Below, one piece after another: positions 15,636-24,527 of a stretch of 35,857 nucleotides of DNA; the stretch's first letter is position 1, and each line of letters opens with the position of its first letter. This DNA is from CAG-1782 sp964418255 (GTDB lineage: Bacteria; Bacillota; Clostridia; Christensenellales; DTU072): positions 1-35,857 of the forward strand of contig CAYQKV010000011.1 in NCBI GenBank assembly GCA_964418255.1. Reading direction: 5' to 3'. The translations under genes were made by a program, and so were the position numbers. Below the pieces are notes generated by a model, which saw only the letters and a list, made by a program, of their open reading frames with translations, made no database searches and was not told the origin of the DNA.

Positions 15636-16505
15636 ATGGCATATGAAAATTTTATCCCTCAGGTATGGAATGAGGGAATAGAACGCGAGCTCGAAAGACT
15701 TTGCGTTTTTGCAGAAGACTGCAACAGGTCTTACGAAGGGAAAATCAAAGGGAAAGGCGAATCGGTAAAAATACTCGGCGTCGGTAAACCGACTATCAGA
15801 AGTATGGATAAAGAAAACAGCAGCGGAAAAATCGAAGGTCCCGAGACCGTGGAAGACACTTCGATAATCCTTCCCGTAAATCAGGTTCGCTATTTCAACT
15901 ATATGGTAGGAGACATCGACAAAGCGCAAGCCGTAGGCGGCGTTATGGACGCTTTAAGCGCGGAGACGAGCGAAGGACTGTCTAACGCTATGGACGAATA
16001 TATCGCGTCTTTGGTAACTGACGACAGCGTTGAGAAATTGTATTCTACCGTACAAAAAGTAGTCGCGGCGGAGACCACGACGGCGGGAGAAAAGTACGTC
16101 CTTGACGTTATCGACGAAGCGATTGAAAAACTTCAAGAAAACGACGTAAAGGGTTCTACGGAAATAGTCGTCACCGTTTCTCCGAAGTTTTACAGGCTTT
16201 TCAAAAAAGCGTACAGAAGCGAGGACACCGACAACAGTAAAATTCTCAAAAACGGAAAAGTCTGCCAGTACGGAAACGTGACGGTAAAACTTTCGAACAA
16301 CGTCAAGAAGACTTTGTCGGGCAGCGACCGTGTGGACAATATTATGATTCGCACCAAGCGCGCGATTGCGTTCGTAAATCCTTTGACGCACACCGAGCCT
16401 TATCGTCCCGAAAGCAACTTTGCCGACGCGGTTAAGGGCTTCGTTCTGTTCGACGGAAAAGTCGTAAGACCGAAAGAAATCATCAATATCAACGTTAAAT
16501 ACTGA
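15636..16505 (+). CDS. Major capsid protein
   Basis: A 289-aa protein starting MAYENFIPQVWNEG, a common start for HK97-fold coat proteins of small podo- and siphoviruses. The P-domain style stretch (VMDALSAETSEGLSNAMDEYIASL) and the closing KGFVLFDGKVVRP support this. Its ribosome site GGAGG overlaps the scaffold stop. No proteolytic maturation site or protease gene is evident, so the coat may assemble unprocessed, as in P22. Confidence 0.88.
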   Translation: MAYENFIPQVWNEGIERELERLCVFAEDCNRSYEGKIKGKGESVKILGVGKPTIRSMDKENSSGKIEGPETVEDTSIILPVNQVRYFNYMVGDIDKAQAVGGVMDALSAETSEGLSNAMDEYIASLVTDDSVEKLYSTVQKVVAAETTTAGEKYVLDVIDEAIEKLQENDVKGSTEIVVTVSPKFYRLFKKAYRSEDTDNSKILKNGKVCQYGNVTVKLSNNVKKTLSGSDRVDNIMIRTKRAIAFVNPLTHTEPYRPESNFADAVKGFVLFDGKVVRPKEIININVKY

Positions 16506-16516
16506 GGAGGTGCGAT

Positions 16517-16840
16517 ATGAGCGTTGTCAGAAGAAACGAAATAGCGGCGGTTGAGCTCGAAGCGCTTACCGCTAATACGGAAAAAGCCGTTCCGTGGGAA
16601 GGCGCAGACGAAAAAAATATTCTCGTCGTGCAGAATACGGGAAGCGCGGCAACCACGCTTACGATAAAAGCTGGGAACGGAATACAGGGCGTAGCGGATA
16701 AAACTCTTGCCGTTGCGGTGGGAGTAAGTCTTGTGAAACTCGAAAGCGGACGATTCAAAAACGTAAGCGGAACAAACAAAGGTAAAATCGTAGTGATGAG
16801 CGCGGGAACGCCGAAAGTAGGCGTAGTCGCTCTCGAATAA
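16517..16840 (+). CDS. Probable capsid decoration/head protein
   Basis: A 107-aa, beta-rich protein with NILVVQNTGSAATTLTIKAG, small residues and no cysteines. It is 11 bp behind the coat gene with a strong GGAGG. Small beta-sandwich proteins just after the coat gene usually decorate the capsid surface. No firm family match. A stem-loop follows its stop. Confidence 0.65.
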   Translation: MSVVRRNEIAAVELEALTANTEKAVPWEGADEKNILVVQNTGSAATTLTIKAGNGIQGVADKTLAVAVGVSLVKLESGRFKNVSGTNKGKIVVMSAGTPKVGVVALE

Positions 16841-16850
16841 AAAAATAAGC

Positions 16851-16878
16851 GCGGAGGACGATTTATTTCGTTCTCCGC
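16851..16878 (+). other. Stem-loop between decoration and adaptor genes
   Basis: An 11-bp stem with one G-T pair (16851-16861 with 16868-16878) and a 6-nt loop. On the plus strand no T-run follows, so it is more likely an mRNA processing or stability element than a terminator. On the minus strand it would run into a T-rich stretch. Confidence 0.6.
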
Positions 16879-16892
16879 ATCGGAGGAGGAAT

Positions 16893-17546
16893 ATGGGCAC
16901 GATAACTATCGGAGACGTCAAAGTCGCGGCATTGAAACTTATGTTTACGAATTACGGCGATAAAATTACGTCAGTAGACGGCGACGGTTACGATAATATA
17001 TCTAACCTCGAATACGACGCGGAATACGGAAAGTATCTCGTAAATATGAACGAGTGTATAAACCGCGCGGTAACGAGACTCTCGGCGGTCGGCGTTCTTC
17101 CCGTAAAATCCAAACAGATAAATTTGCAAAAAGGAAACAAAGCCGAGAGAATAGATTTGAAAGAGAATATTACAGACTTCTATCGTCTGATAAAAATAAT
17201 CAAAGAAGAGGGAGACGAGTATATTCCCGATTATCCGTACTATATGGAAGGGGACGGAACGATACGAGTTTCCGCGCAGAATAAAGACTGTGCCTTGATA
17301 ATCCTTTACGAACCCAAAGAAAGACTCATAACCGACGGAACGCCGAACACGGCTGTTTTCGAAAACGTACCGGACGAGCTTGCCTTGCTCATTCCGTACT
17401 TTATCAAAGCGGAACTGTTCGAAGAGGAGCAACCCGAACTCGCTACCCAGGCGAGAAATATTTTCGAAAGCAGCGCGGCGGACAGAATAGGCAACGCTTA
17501 TGCGGCGCAGAAAGTCGTTTCTGACGTGTACGGAGGATGTCAATGA
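16893..17546 (+). CDS. Head-tail adaptor/connector protein
   Basis: A 217-aa protein preceded by GGAGGAGG. The helical segment near residues 48-70 (LVNMNECINRAVTRLSAVGVLP), a beta core, and the later helix VPDELALLIPYFIKAELFEEE resemble the gp4-type adaptors of podoviruses that dock under the portal. It lies between head and nozzle genes as expected. It overlaps the next gene by 4 nt. Family match is by style and position. Confidence 0.72.
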   Translation: MGTITIGDVKVAALKLMFTNYGDKITSVDGDGYDNISNLEYDAEYGKYLVNMNECINRAVTRLSAVGVLPVKSKQINLQKGNKAERIDLKENITDFYRLIKIIKEEGDEYIPDYPYYMEGDGTIRVSAQNKDCALIILYEPKERLITDGTPNTAVFENVPDELALLIPYFIKAELFEEEQPELATQARNIFESSAADRIGNAYAAQKVVSDVYGGCQ

Positions 17547-20500
17547 TACAGCTTCCTTCCACTAAAACAAGGAATAAGAATACGTTTACCATTTCCGAGC
17601 TTAAAGGCGTCGACGCGTGGAATAACCCGCTTTCGGTATCTCCCGACAGAGCGGTTGTTATGCGTAATATCGTAAACAGAAACGGGCTTAACCATAAGCG
17701 GTACGGGTGGGCGCAGGACGGAGCGAGTTTTGACGGAGCCATAGACGGTTATTATAAAGCGACGTTTTACGATAAAACGTGGGAAATAATATATGCGGGA
17801 CATAGTTTTTACGTTAAAATCGACGGAATTTTGAGTAAAAACGTTTATTCTTCGTCGTTGTTGACCGAAAACCCGACAAAGTTTTACTTTCACGACGGGA
17901 AAGTGTTTATAACGGGTTGCGGGGATTATCTCGTATTCGAGCCTTCTCGGAACGGCTATTTTTCCTTTTCCCGAGTGGCGGACAGTAAGCACGCTTACGT
18001 TCCTCTTACGTTTATAAGCGATTATTACGGGAGCGACAGAGGGCTTGCCGTAGTGGCGGGAGAAAAGAGCAATATGCTGTCGTCGTGGAGAATAAACAAG
18101 TTTTATGACGCGGATTGCGCAGCAGCAACAAGAAGCTATCGCCTCGACGTGTACAACGATAAACCTACGACTACGCCGGTAATCGACGAAATAGGGTCCG
18201 TAGACGTTAGCTGGATTGACCCCGATAGAGGAGAGACGGCGTTCAGTGTAATAGAAAACGGCGAAGCGTACAGAGTGATTGCGGCAAACGATGAAAAAAA
18301 ATCCGATAACGGATGGTATGAGTTTACGTATAAAAACACGAAGTATTATTTACAAGCGAAAGCGTCAGATACGGCGAAAACTATAATAGGATTAGTTATT
18401 CATAACGGTACAATTTCGACTCTCGATTTTAGAACCTGGAAACTAAGAAGTTCTTTGCCATCAGAAATGCCTCCACTGTATGATGCTACACTTATAAAAA
18501 CAGGTTTTGTCTCAAGTAGGATACTTGCAGACTTTGATATAACCGGGTATAAGTTAACTTTTTCAGGAAGTGGAGAGTGCAGCACATTAAGAAACCATAC
18601 AGAATGGGAATATAGGGTAGGAACGATAAAAAAGATTTATTGGGTTGCGCATTCTTCGGATTGGGACCAGTGCTTTCTTACGGACGGCACGTACACTTAC
18701 GCTATGGCGGCGCGCGGAAATTGGTTGTCAAAGTATACCTATTATGCCGGCGCTTCTGCGGCAAATCAGTATCCCGACGGCTTTTCGGGAGAAAGCCATA
18801 CTTATGCTTCCGAATTTATTTTTCCCGAAGGAAGCCGATTTGTATCCCTTGAAAAAAATTGCGGGGAAATTCTTTACGACGCGAACGGAGAAGTTGCGGA
18901 ACGGTTTTGCAATGGATATACGTTAGCGTACAGTTCGGATGGGACTGTAAAACACGCGGGCGTAATTTGTCCCTATTCGGGGGAATTATCCTTTATTCGT
19001 TACGTAACGGAAACGTGGGACGGAATAGGAGATGAAAAAATCCCCACTATTTCCGTAAAATTCAAAACAAAGAATTCCGAAAGCGCAAAAATATCGAAGT
19101 GCACCGTCAGCACGCTTTTCGGATTAAACGGGAATTCGGACAGATTATTTCTCGGAGGAAATCCCGATTATCCAAACGTAGATTGGCATTCGGGATATAC
19201 GGACAAGGACGGGAAAGGCGGAAACTTCGGTTACTTTCCGTCGGACAGTTCGGCAGTCCTCGGGACGGCGAAAGCGGCAATCAAAGGGTATCAGCGGTTA
19301 TCCGACGGCACGCTTGCCGTATATAAGGAAAAGTCGAACGACGAAGTTACGCTTTATCTGAGGAGTGGAGTAAGCGAAACGGATTCAGACGGCAGAATTA
19401 TAGAATACTATCCAAATAACGGCGGTTACGTTACGGAAGGCGCGATAAATTCCGAGTGTTTCGGCGTTCTCGGAAAAGATATGCTTATGCTAAGCGAAAA
19501 TGGCGTATTCGGTCTGGAAATCGACGATAACGTCGCGTCGCAACAAAGATTTCTCAAAGAACGCAGCAAGCCCGTAAATTCTCTGTTAAAAAAACACAAT
19601 TCGCTTAAAAACGCCCGCGCGGTCGTATTCGATAATAAATATTTCCTCGCGGTCGACGATACGGTATACGTCGCGGACGGTAGATATACGAGAAAAGAAC
19701 GCGGAGATATGAGCGATACGTTCAGTTACGAATGGTACGTTTGGGATAACTGTTCGGTAAGAACCTGGATAACCGACGGAGACAGACTCGGGTTCGGAAC
19801 GGACGACGGCAGGATATGTTTTTTCGGCGACGGCTTCAGCGACATAATGTTTATGAATATAAAATATCCGAATATAGGGTTTAACCGTGAAGATTTCGGC
19901 ACGTCGGGTTTTGTTATTAACGCCGAAATAAAATTTCCTTCTCCTGTCGTGGTAGACGGGAGAGAGTATAACAAAGCGATTTTCAAGAACGTTCTCGGAG
20001 GTATACTCGGACGGTGGGCGTTTACGTTTTCAAGCTACGAATTAGTCGCTCGATACGCAGAGGACAATGCGACGGGGCGCGGAAACGCCGAAAGATATAT
20101 CAGAGAATTTATAAAAGAAGGCGACTATGTCTATTTTACCTCGGATTATTACGGCACCTGTACTGGAAAGCGGCGCGTTATGTCCGTAGACTATGACGCG
20201 TTGGAAATACATATGCAGCATACCGTAGGTGAAAAATGGATGGTTGCGGCAACAGGCGAAAGATATACGGAGGCGCAGAAGCCGCCGAACGTTGATTTTA
20301 TTCTCGTGGATATAGGAGAAGGTTATGTATGTCCGCGACAAAACGTGTACGGGAAATTCTTTTATGCGTCGAAACTTATCGGTTTGAGTTTTTCGGGAGT
20401 ATGGTTTAACGCAGAGGAGTTGGCAAAAAGCACCCCCGATATAGGGGTTTCCGTATATGGGGAAGTCCCGGTAACCGCGTTTTGGCAGACGGGCGCGCTT

Positions 20501-20839
20501 AATTTTGGAACAAATTTTTACGTAAAGCAAATCGAGAGCGTTTCCACTTTAACGGAAGGACATATGAAAGTGAGTTTCGAGACGAGGACGGATAACGGAT
20601 ATTCGATTGAAATAGCTAATGCGGGAAAGCCGTTTGATTTTGGCGATTTGGGGTTCGGGGAAGTAAATTTTACAAACCTTATGGACGACGAAAACGGAGT
20701 ATTGCCGTTTACTCGTCCGGTAAAAAAGACGTTCGGAACGTTGGTTTTGCGGATAGAAAATAACGCGGCAAACGACTTTGTTATACACGAAATAACGTTT
20801 ATATATAAATTACTCAGAAAATTGAAAGGAGTCAGATAA
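17543..20839 (+). CDS. Tail nozzle/DNA stabilisation protein
   Basis: A 1098-aa, beta-rich protein. The start at 17543 is chosen because GGAGG at 17532 has proper 6-nt spacing; the ATG at 17537 touches the ribosome site. The N-terminus (FTISELKGVDAWNNPLSVS, then RNIVNRNGLNHKRYGW) has the layout of podovirus nozzle proteins (P22 gp10, T7 gp12 type), which begin with a list-like segment before a propeller domain. It would extend the portal-adaptor channel and hold packaged DNA. Around 18370-18640 the DNA turns AT-rich and CpG-poor, suggesting an inserted domain at about residues 280-365. Confidence 0.78.
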   Translation: MIQLPSTKTRNKNTFTISELKGVDAWNNPLSVSPDRAVVMRNIVNRNGLNHKRYGWAQDGASFDGAIDGYYKATFYDKTWEIIYAGHSFYVKIDGILSKNVYSSSLLTENPTKFYFHDGKVFITGCGDYLVFEPSRNGYFSFSRVADSKHAYVPLTFISDYYGSDRGLAVVAGEKSNMLSSWRINKFYDADCAAATRSYRLDVYNDKPTTTPVIDEIGSVDVSWIDPDRGETAFSVIENGEAYRVIAANDEKKSDNGWYEFTYKNTKYYLQAKASDTAKTIIGLVIHNGTISTLDFRTWKLRSSLPSEMPPLYDATLIKTGFVSSRILADFDITGYKLTFSGSGECSTLRNHTEWEYRVGTIKKIYWVAHSSDWDQCFLTDGTYTYAMAARGNWLSKYTYYAGASAANQYPDGFSGESHTYASEFIFPEGSRFVSLEKNCGEILYDANGEVAERFCNGYTLAYSSDGTVKHAGVICPYSGELSFIRYVTETWDGIGDEKIPTISVKFKTKNSESAKISKCTVSTLFGLNGNSDRLFLGGNPDYPNVDWHSGYTDKDGKGGNFGYFPSDSSAVLGTAKAAIKGYQRLSDGTLAVYKEKSNDEVTLYLRSGVSETDSDGRIIEYYPNNGGYVTEGAINSECFGVLGKDMLMLSENGVFGLEIDDNVASQQRFLKERSKPVNSLLKKHNSLKNARAVVFDNKYFLAVDDTVYVADGRYTRKERGDMSDTFSYEWYVWDNCSVRTWITDGDRLGFGTDDGRICFFGDGFSDIMFMNIKYPNIGFNREDFGTSGFVINAEIKFPSPVVVDGREYNKAIFKNVLGGILGRWAFTFSSYELVARYAEDNATGRGNAERYIREFIKEGDYVYFTSDYYGTCTGKRRVMSVDYDALEIHMQHTVGEKWMVAATGERYTEAQKPPNVDFILVDIGEGYVCPRQNVYGKFFYASKLIGLSFSGVWFNAEELAKSTPDIGVSVYGEVPVTAFWQTGALNFGTNFYVKQIESVSTLTEGHMKVSFETRTDNGYSIEIANAGKPFDFGDLGFGEVNFTNLMDDENGVLPFTRPVKKTFGTLVLRIENNAANDFVIHEITFIYKLLRKLKGVR

Positions 20840-23493
20840 TGATTAAGAAAATATCCAATGCCAGCATAGACGCGTTAAAAAAGAAATCATATTTGCCGGA
20901 CAGCCCGACGGCGCAAGGGTATAAACCCGCGCAGATAAAAAAAGCGTTGACGAGTGCGATTACCGACGACCAGAATTCCGTTGTTGCCGAAATAAACAGA
21001 ATAGTCGACGAACTTAATACGCGCGGATTTGTCGCGGGAACCGTAAATTTTACAATTGAGTCGGGACAAAAAGGGGAAAACGGAAGCGTAACCGTTAAAG
21101 ATAACGGAGTTTCGGGAGTGGAAATAAAGGTCGTATGTCCATACGGCACGGATGAAGAAGAAGTGCAGCGCCTGATAGACGAGGCGATAGCGTGTAAACT
21201 CAACGCAGCCGATATAGTAGACAGCCTCGATAGCGAAGAGTCGAACAAACCCCTTAGCGCAAGACAAGGCGCCGCGCTTAAAGGATTGATTGATAAAATT
21301 CAACAACTTTTAAGCAGCGACGATTCTATGCTCGATACCGTGCAGGAAATAGTCGAGTATATCAAACATAATAAGTCGCTTATCGACAGCGTAAGCACTA
21401 ACAAGATAGATAAAAGCGATATAGTAGACAGCCTCGATAGCGAAGAGCCGAACAAACCCCTCAGCGCGAGACAAGGCGCCGCGCTTAAAGGATTGATTGA
21501 TAAAATTCAACAACTTTTAAGCAGCGACGATTCTATGCTCGATACCGTGCAGGAAATAGTCGAGTATATCAAACACAATAAGTCGCTTATCGACAGCGTA
21601 AGCACTAACAAGATAGATAAAAGCGATATCGTAGACAAATTAACTGCCGACGAGAAAAAACCGTTGAGTGCAAGACAGGGCTTAATGTTAAGCAACAAAA
21701 TAAACGAATTCAGATTGCATTATGATGAACACATAAAACAGGAATCGGAGTTTCAGCAAAAGTTTGCAAGGGTTCTTTTTCCCAAACGCGACACTTCTTG
21801 GGGGGACAGTAGCGCGTATTATGACGATTATCGTGCTTCTCTCGAAGAACAAATGCTTGAGTTGGGATTATCCGACGAAAACGGGATTCGTTCTTTCAAT
21901 CATATCGGCATAGGCTTTTTCAAAAAAAACAAAAGAAACGGCAATCAAATAATAATAGGACATAATTGCGCTGCCGGCGGGAATAGCGTGCGTATCACAG
22001 TTGGAAAAGAGGACGTAGATGCGGGGGGCAATACCGTAAGTATAGGAGCGAATATCGAGAATAGAAGTCTGTATTCCGTGGTTATCGGATGCGATAATAG
22101 AGCAGGTGGAGTAGATTCGGATTTTGAAGGAGGAGAAGTCGTTATAGGACAGAATTGTGCGGCGAACAAAGGAGGTATTGCCATAGGGCGTTATGCGGTA
22201 TCTAAAAAACTCCACGGAATTTCGATAGGTACGGGAACGAAAGGTGACGCGTTTGTGGAACTCGGTTCTTTTTTGCCCGGTGGGTCGGGCGTTATATTTT
22301 CGGTCTGCGGGGTGCCTATGCTTTTGCCGGACGGAAACGGAGGAGCATATATTCCGACGGGGCTAATCGATTTTAGTCCGTTTGTATCCGATGCGTACGA
22401 ACCTAATTCTTTGAGGGCGTTGTCAGCGAACAAAGGGAAAGAACTCAATGATAAAATTACGGTAATACAGGCGCTTTTGAAAAGTAACGATTCTATGCTC
22501 GATACAGTGCAGGAAATCGTCGAGTATATTAAAAATAATAAGTCTCTAATAGATAGCGTAGTGACAAATAAGGTCAACAAAGAAGACATAATCGATAATC
22601 TTATAAGCAATGTTTCCGATAAACCGCTGTCTGCGGCGCAGGGATATATTCTTAAAACGCTTATAGACGCTATTCCGGGATGGGCAAAAGCCGCGCAGAA
22701 ACCCACTTATACGGTTGACGAAATCGGCGCGGAACCCGCTTTTTCCAAAAATTCAGCGTTTAATAAAGACTTCGGACAGAGCGAGGGAACCGTATGCGAA
22801 GGCAACGACCCGAGACTTTCCGACAGCCGACAAGCGAGCGACGTTCCCGATTACGTAAAAGCCATAACCCAGGAAGATATACTTAAGTGGCGCAACCCCG
22901 AAACGTCGTATTCAGGATTATCCGATAAGCCTAAGATAAACGGCGTCACAATCGACGGAGACGTTTCTCTTTCGGACTTACATATCTCGGCTTCTTTCGG
23001 ACCGGAAGAAGGGCAATCGTTGTCCACGATATATTTCAACAAGAACGTAAGCATAGAGAAAATGTCCGCGTTTCTTTCTGCGCTCACGCCTTCGATAGCA
23101 ACGGGTTTAACGGGCAGCGCGGAAATTTCCGTAGTGTTCGAAACTACGGAATATCAGGGCGTTTATTCGATTGATTTGAGCAAATTCGGAGGAAGCGGAC
23201 ACGCATTATCCATTTGCAACGCTTCGTTTGCGGAAGACGGAGTCACTCCGATATTTAGCGTATTAAACATTGTCTTTGTAAGCGAATACAGCGAAATAAA
23301 TCAGGCTATTATCCAAAACTTTTATGCGGGTTTTACTTATACGAACGCAGGATGGCAGGATATATCTTCATTCGGATGCATCTCGTCGGAGATATATTCT
23401 ATTGTGCCGAAGAATCCGGAGCTAAAAAACAAAGTAAGCGCGTTTATCGGCACGGATACCAAGTTGTGGGATATTCTCTCGATGCTGAACTAA
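20839..23493 (+). CDS. Tail fibre/spike with tandem and YadA-head-like repeats
   Basis: An 884-aa receptor-binding candidate preceded by AAAGGAG. Residues 125-262 are two nearly identical 69-residue tandem units (DIVDSLDSEE, then KPLSARQGAALKGL, then SMLDTVQEIVEYIK). A partial third unit follows at 263 and a diverged unit near 538-590. Residues about 370-470 show repeating SIG/VIG steps (VSIGANI, VVIGCDNRA, VVIGQNCAA, IAIGRYAV, ISIGTGT), the left-handed beta-roll of YadA-like trimeric adhesin heads. Typical fibre motifs follow (EGNDPRLSDSR, KPKINGVTIDGD). A trimeric host-binding spike is inferred. Confidence 0.82.
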   Translation: MIKKISNASIDALKKKSYLPDSPTAQGYKPAQIKKALTSAITDDQNSVVAEINRIVDELNTRGFVAGTVNFTIESGQKGENGSVTVKDNGVSGVEIKVVCPYGTDEEEVQRLIDEAIACKLNAADIVDSLDSEESNKPLSARQGAALKGLIDKIQQLLSSDDSMLDTVQEIVEYIKHNKSLIDSVSTNKIDKSDIVDSLDSEEPNKPLSARQGAALKGLIDKIQQLLSSDDSMLDTVQEIVEYIKHNKSLIDSVSTNKIDKSDIVDKLTADEKKPLSARQGLMLSNKINEFRLHYDEHIKQESEFQQKFARVLFPKRDTSWGDSSAYYDDYRASLEEQMLELGLSDENGIRSFNHIGIGFFKKNKRNGNQIIIGHNCAAGGNSVRITVGKEDVDAGGNTVSIGANIENRSLYSVVIGCDNRAGGVDSDFEGGEVVIGQNCAANKGGIAIGRYAVSKKLHGISIGTGTKGDAFVELGSFLPGGSGVIFSVCGVPMLLPDGNGGAYIPTGLIDFSPFVSDAYEPNSLRALSANKGKELNDKITVIQALLKSNDSMLDTVQEIVEYIKNNKSLIDSVVTNKVNKEDIIDNLISNVSDKPLSAAQGYILKTLIDAIPGWAKAAQKPTYTVDEIGAEPAFSKNSAFNKDFGQSEGTVCEGNDPRLSDSRQASDVPDYVKAITQEDILKWRNPETSYSGLSDKPKINGVTIDGDVSLSDLHISASFGPEEGQSLSTIYFNKNVSIEKMSAFLSALTPSIATGLTGSAEISVVFETTEYQGVYSIDLSKFGGSGHALSICNASFAEDGVTPIFSVLNIVFVSEYSEINQAIIQNFYAGFTYTNAGWQDISSFGCISSEIYSIVPKNPELKNKVSAFIGTDTKLWDILSMLN
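21211..21624 (+). repeat. Two 207-bp in-frame tandem repeats in the spike gene
   Basis: Units 21211-21417 and 21418-21624 differ at only a few bases. A third, partial and diverged unit begins at 21625, and a related segment occurs near 22450-22610. The 207-bp length is exactly 69 codons, so copy-number change keeps the frame. Confidence 0.9.
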
Positions 23494-23504
23494 GGAGGTA
23501 AAGA

Positions 23505-24074
23505 ATGAAAAAAACTGTCGGGAAAGTACTTGTAATTTTATTTTTATTAACGCTTGCGTCGGCTTTATTGCTCGTAGCTTTAAGCGTCGAAGAAGTCGCG
23601 TTTGCCGCGGATGAAAACGAAGATAGTCGGGTCGCGGGAAGCGAAAACGTTTTCGACGAAATCCTGAAAAACGAGCTCGTGCAGAATATAGCGACGTTCG
23701 TATGTTCGGTTTTCGGGTCGCTTGCGGGTTTGCTGTGCGTAATACGAAAAATAAAGAATACGGGCGTAGAGATGCGTACGGCGATAAAAAGATGCGCGGA
23801 CGGCGACGAAGCGGTCGAAAAAACTGTTAAGGAACTCATCGATGCGAAAAAATCTTTGGAAGAAAACGCGATTGAGATGAAGAAGGAGATAGAAAGTTTA
23901 CGGGAAACGGTCGGTTCCTTGCTCGAAACGAACAAGGAAATCGAAGAAGCAAGGAGATTGGATTCCGAAAAAATACGCCATATGTTGCAGCTCGGGTTCT
24001 GCGGCAACTCGGAACTTGTAAGAAGCGGAAAAGCGGCGGCGATATACGAGGTAAACAATGGCAAAAACAACTGA
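23505..24074 (+). CDS. Membrane/coiled-coil protein, possible lysis-region accessory
   Basis: A 189-aa protein. The N-terminal hydrophobic segment (about 6-35, ending in AFAADE) could be a signal peptide or anchor. A second hydrophobic segment spans about 60-80. From residue 85 on it is an acidic coiled coil (KSLEENAIEMKKEIESLRE and on). AAGGAGG precedes the ATG. It overlaps the next membrane protein gene by 17 bp. The layout would suit an envelope-spanning or lysis accessory, but no family is recognised. Confidence 0.65.
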   Translation: MKKTVGKVLVILFLLTLASALLLVALSVEEVAFAADENEDSRVAGSENVFDEILKNELVQNIATFVCSVFGSLAGLLCVIRKIKNTGVEMRTAIKRCADGDEAVEKTVKELIDAKKSLEENAIEMKKEIESLRETVGSLLETNKEIEEARRLDSEKIRHMLQLGFCGNSELVRSGKAAAIYEVNNGKNN

Positions 24075-24519
24075 GTTAAAGCGGTTAAAACGAAAAAAAG
24101 TTATTCTTTCGATAATACGTTTTTTCGTGTCTGTTGCGCCGCTTGCGGTTGCGGTGGCGTTTAATTGGGGAGAGTATACCCGAACCGTGAGAGCGGGCGT
24201 GTCTCTTGCGGCGGGAGGCGTTATAGCGTTTATTCTAATCATATTAAAATTGCTAAATCGCGTTCCGAAGAAAGTAAACGGCGTTGTTAAGTACGGTGTA
24301 GCGTTTGCAATGACGTATCTTTTACAGGACCTGCTTAACGACGCGGTATTGCTTACGGGGTGCGCTTTTGCGGGCGAGGTGCTCGATTGGTTGATTTTTA
24401 CCGTTCCGATTAGAAAAACGGAAGAAAAAATCGCCGCGGAAAACGCTTCCGATTCCATATCGGAGAAGGTATCGGAAAAAATAGAAGCCGTGCTTAACGG
24501 CAAACTGAACAATCTGTGA
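24058..24519 (+). CDS. Holin-like membrane protein
   Basis: A 153-aa protein with a basic N-terminus, three or four hydrophobic segments (about 17-36, 45-65, 78-110 in two parts) and a charged, amphipathic C-terminal helix. Size and topology fit a holin, the protein that permeabilises the membrane at the end of infection. It lies after the spike gene among other membrane proteins. No endolysin is recognisable next to it, which weakens the assignment. Confidence 0.58.
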   Translation: MAKTTELKRLKRKKVILSIIRFFVSVAPLAVAVAFNWGEYTRTVRAGVSLAAGGVIAFILIILKLLNRVPKKVNGVVKYGVAFAMTYLLQDLLNDAVLLTGCAFAGEVLDWLIFTVPIRKTEEKIAAENASDSISEKVSEKIEAVLNGKLNNL

Positions 24520-24527
24520 GGCGGATA

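Noticed and set aside
16851..16878. Stem-loop as a rightward terminator inside the structural operon
   Set aside because: No T-run follows on the plus strand and the next gene's ribosome site begins at once, so termination is unlikely.
20839..23493. Spike repeats as a diversity-generating retroelement target
   Set aside because: No reverse transcriptase or template repeat was seen; the repeats are simple in-frame tandem duplications.
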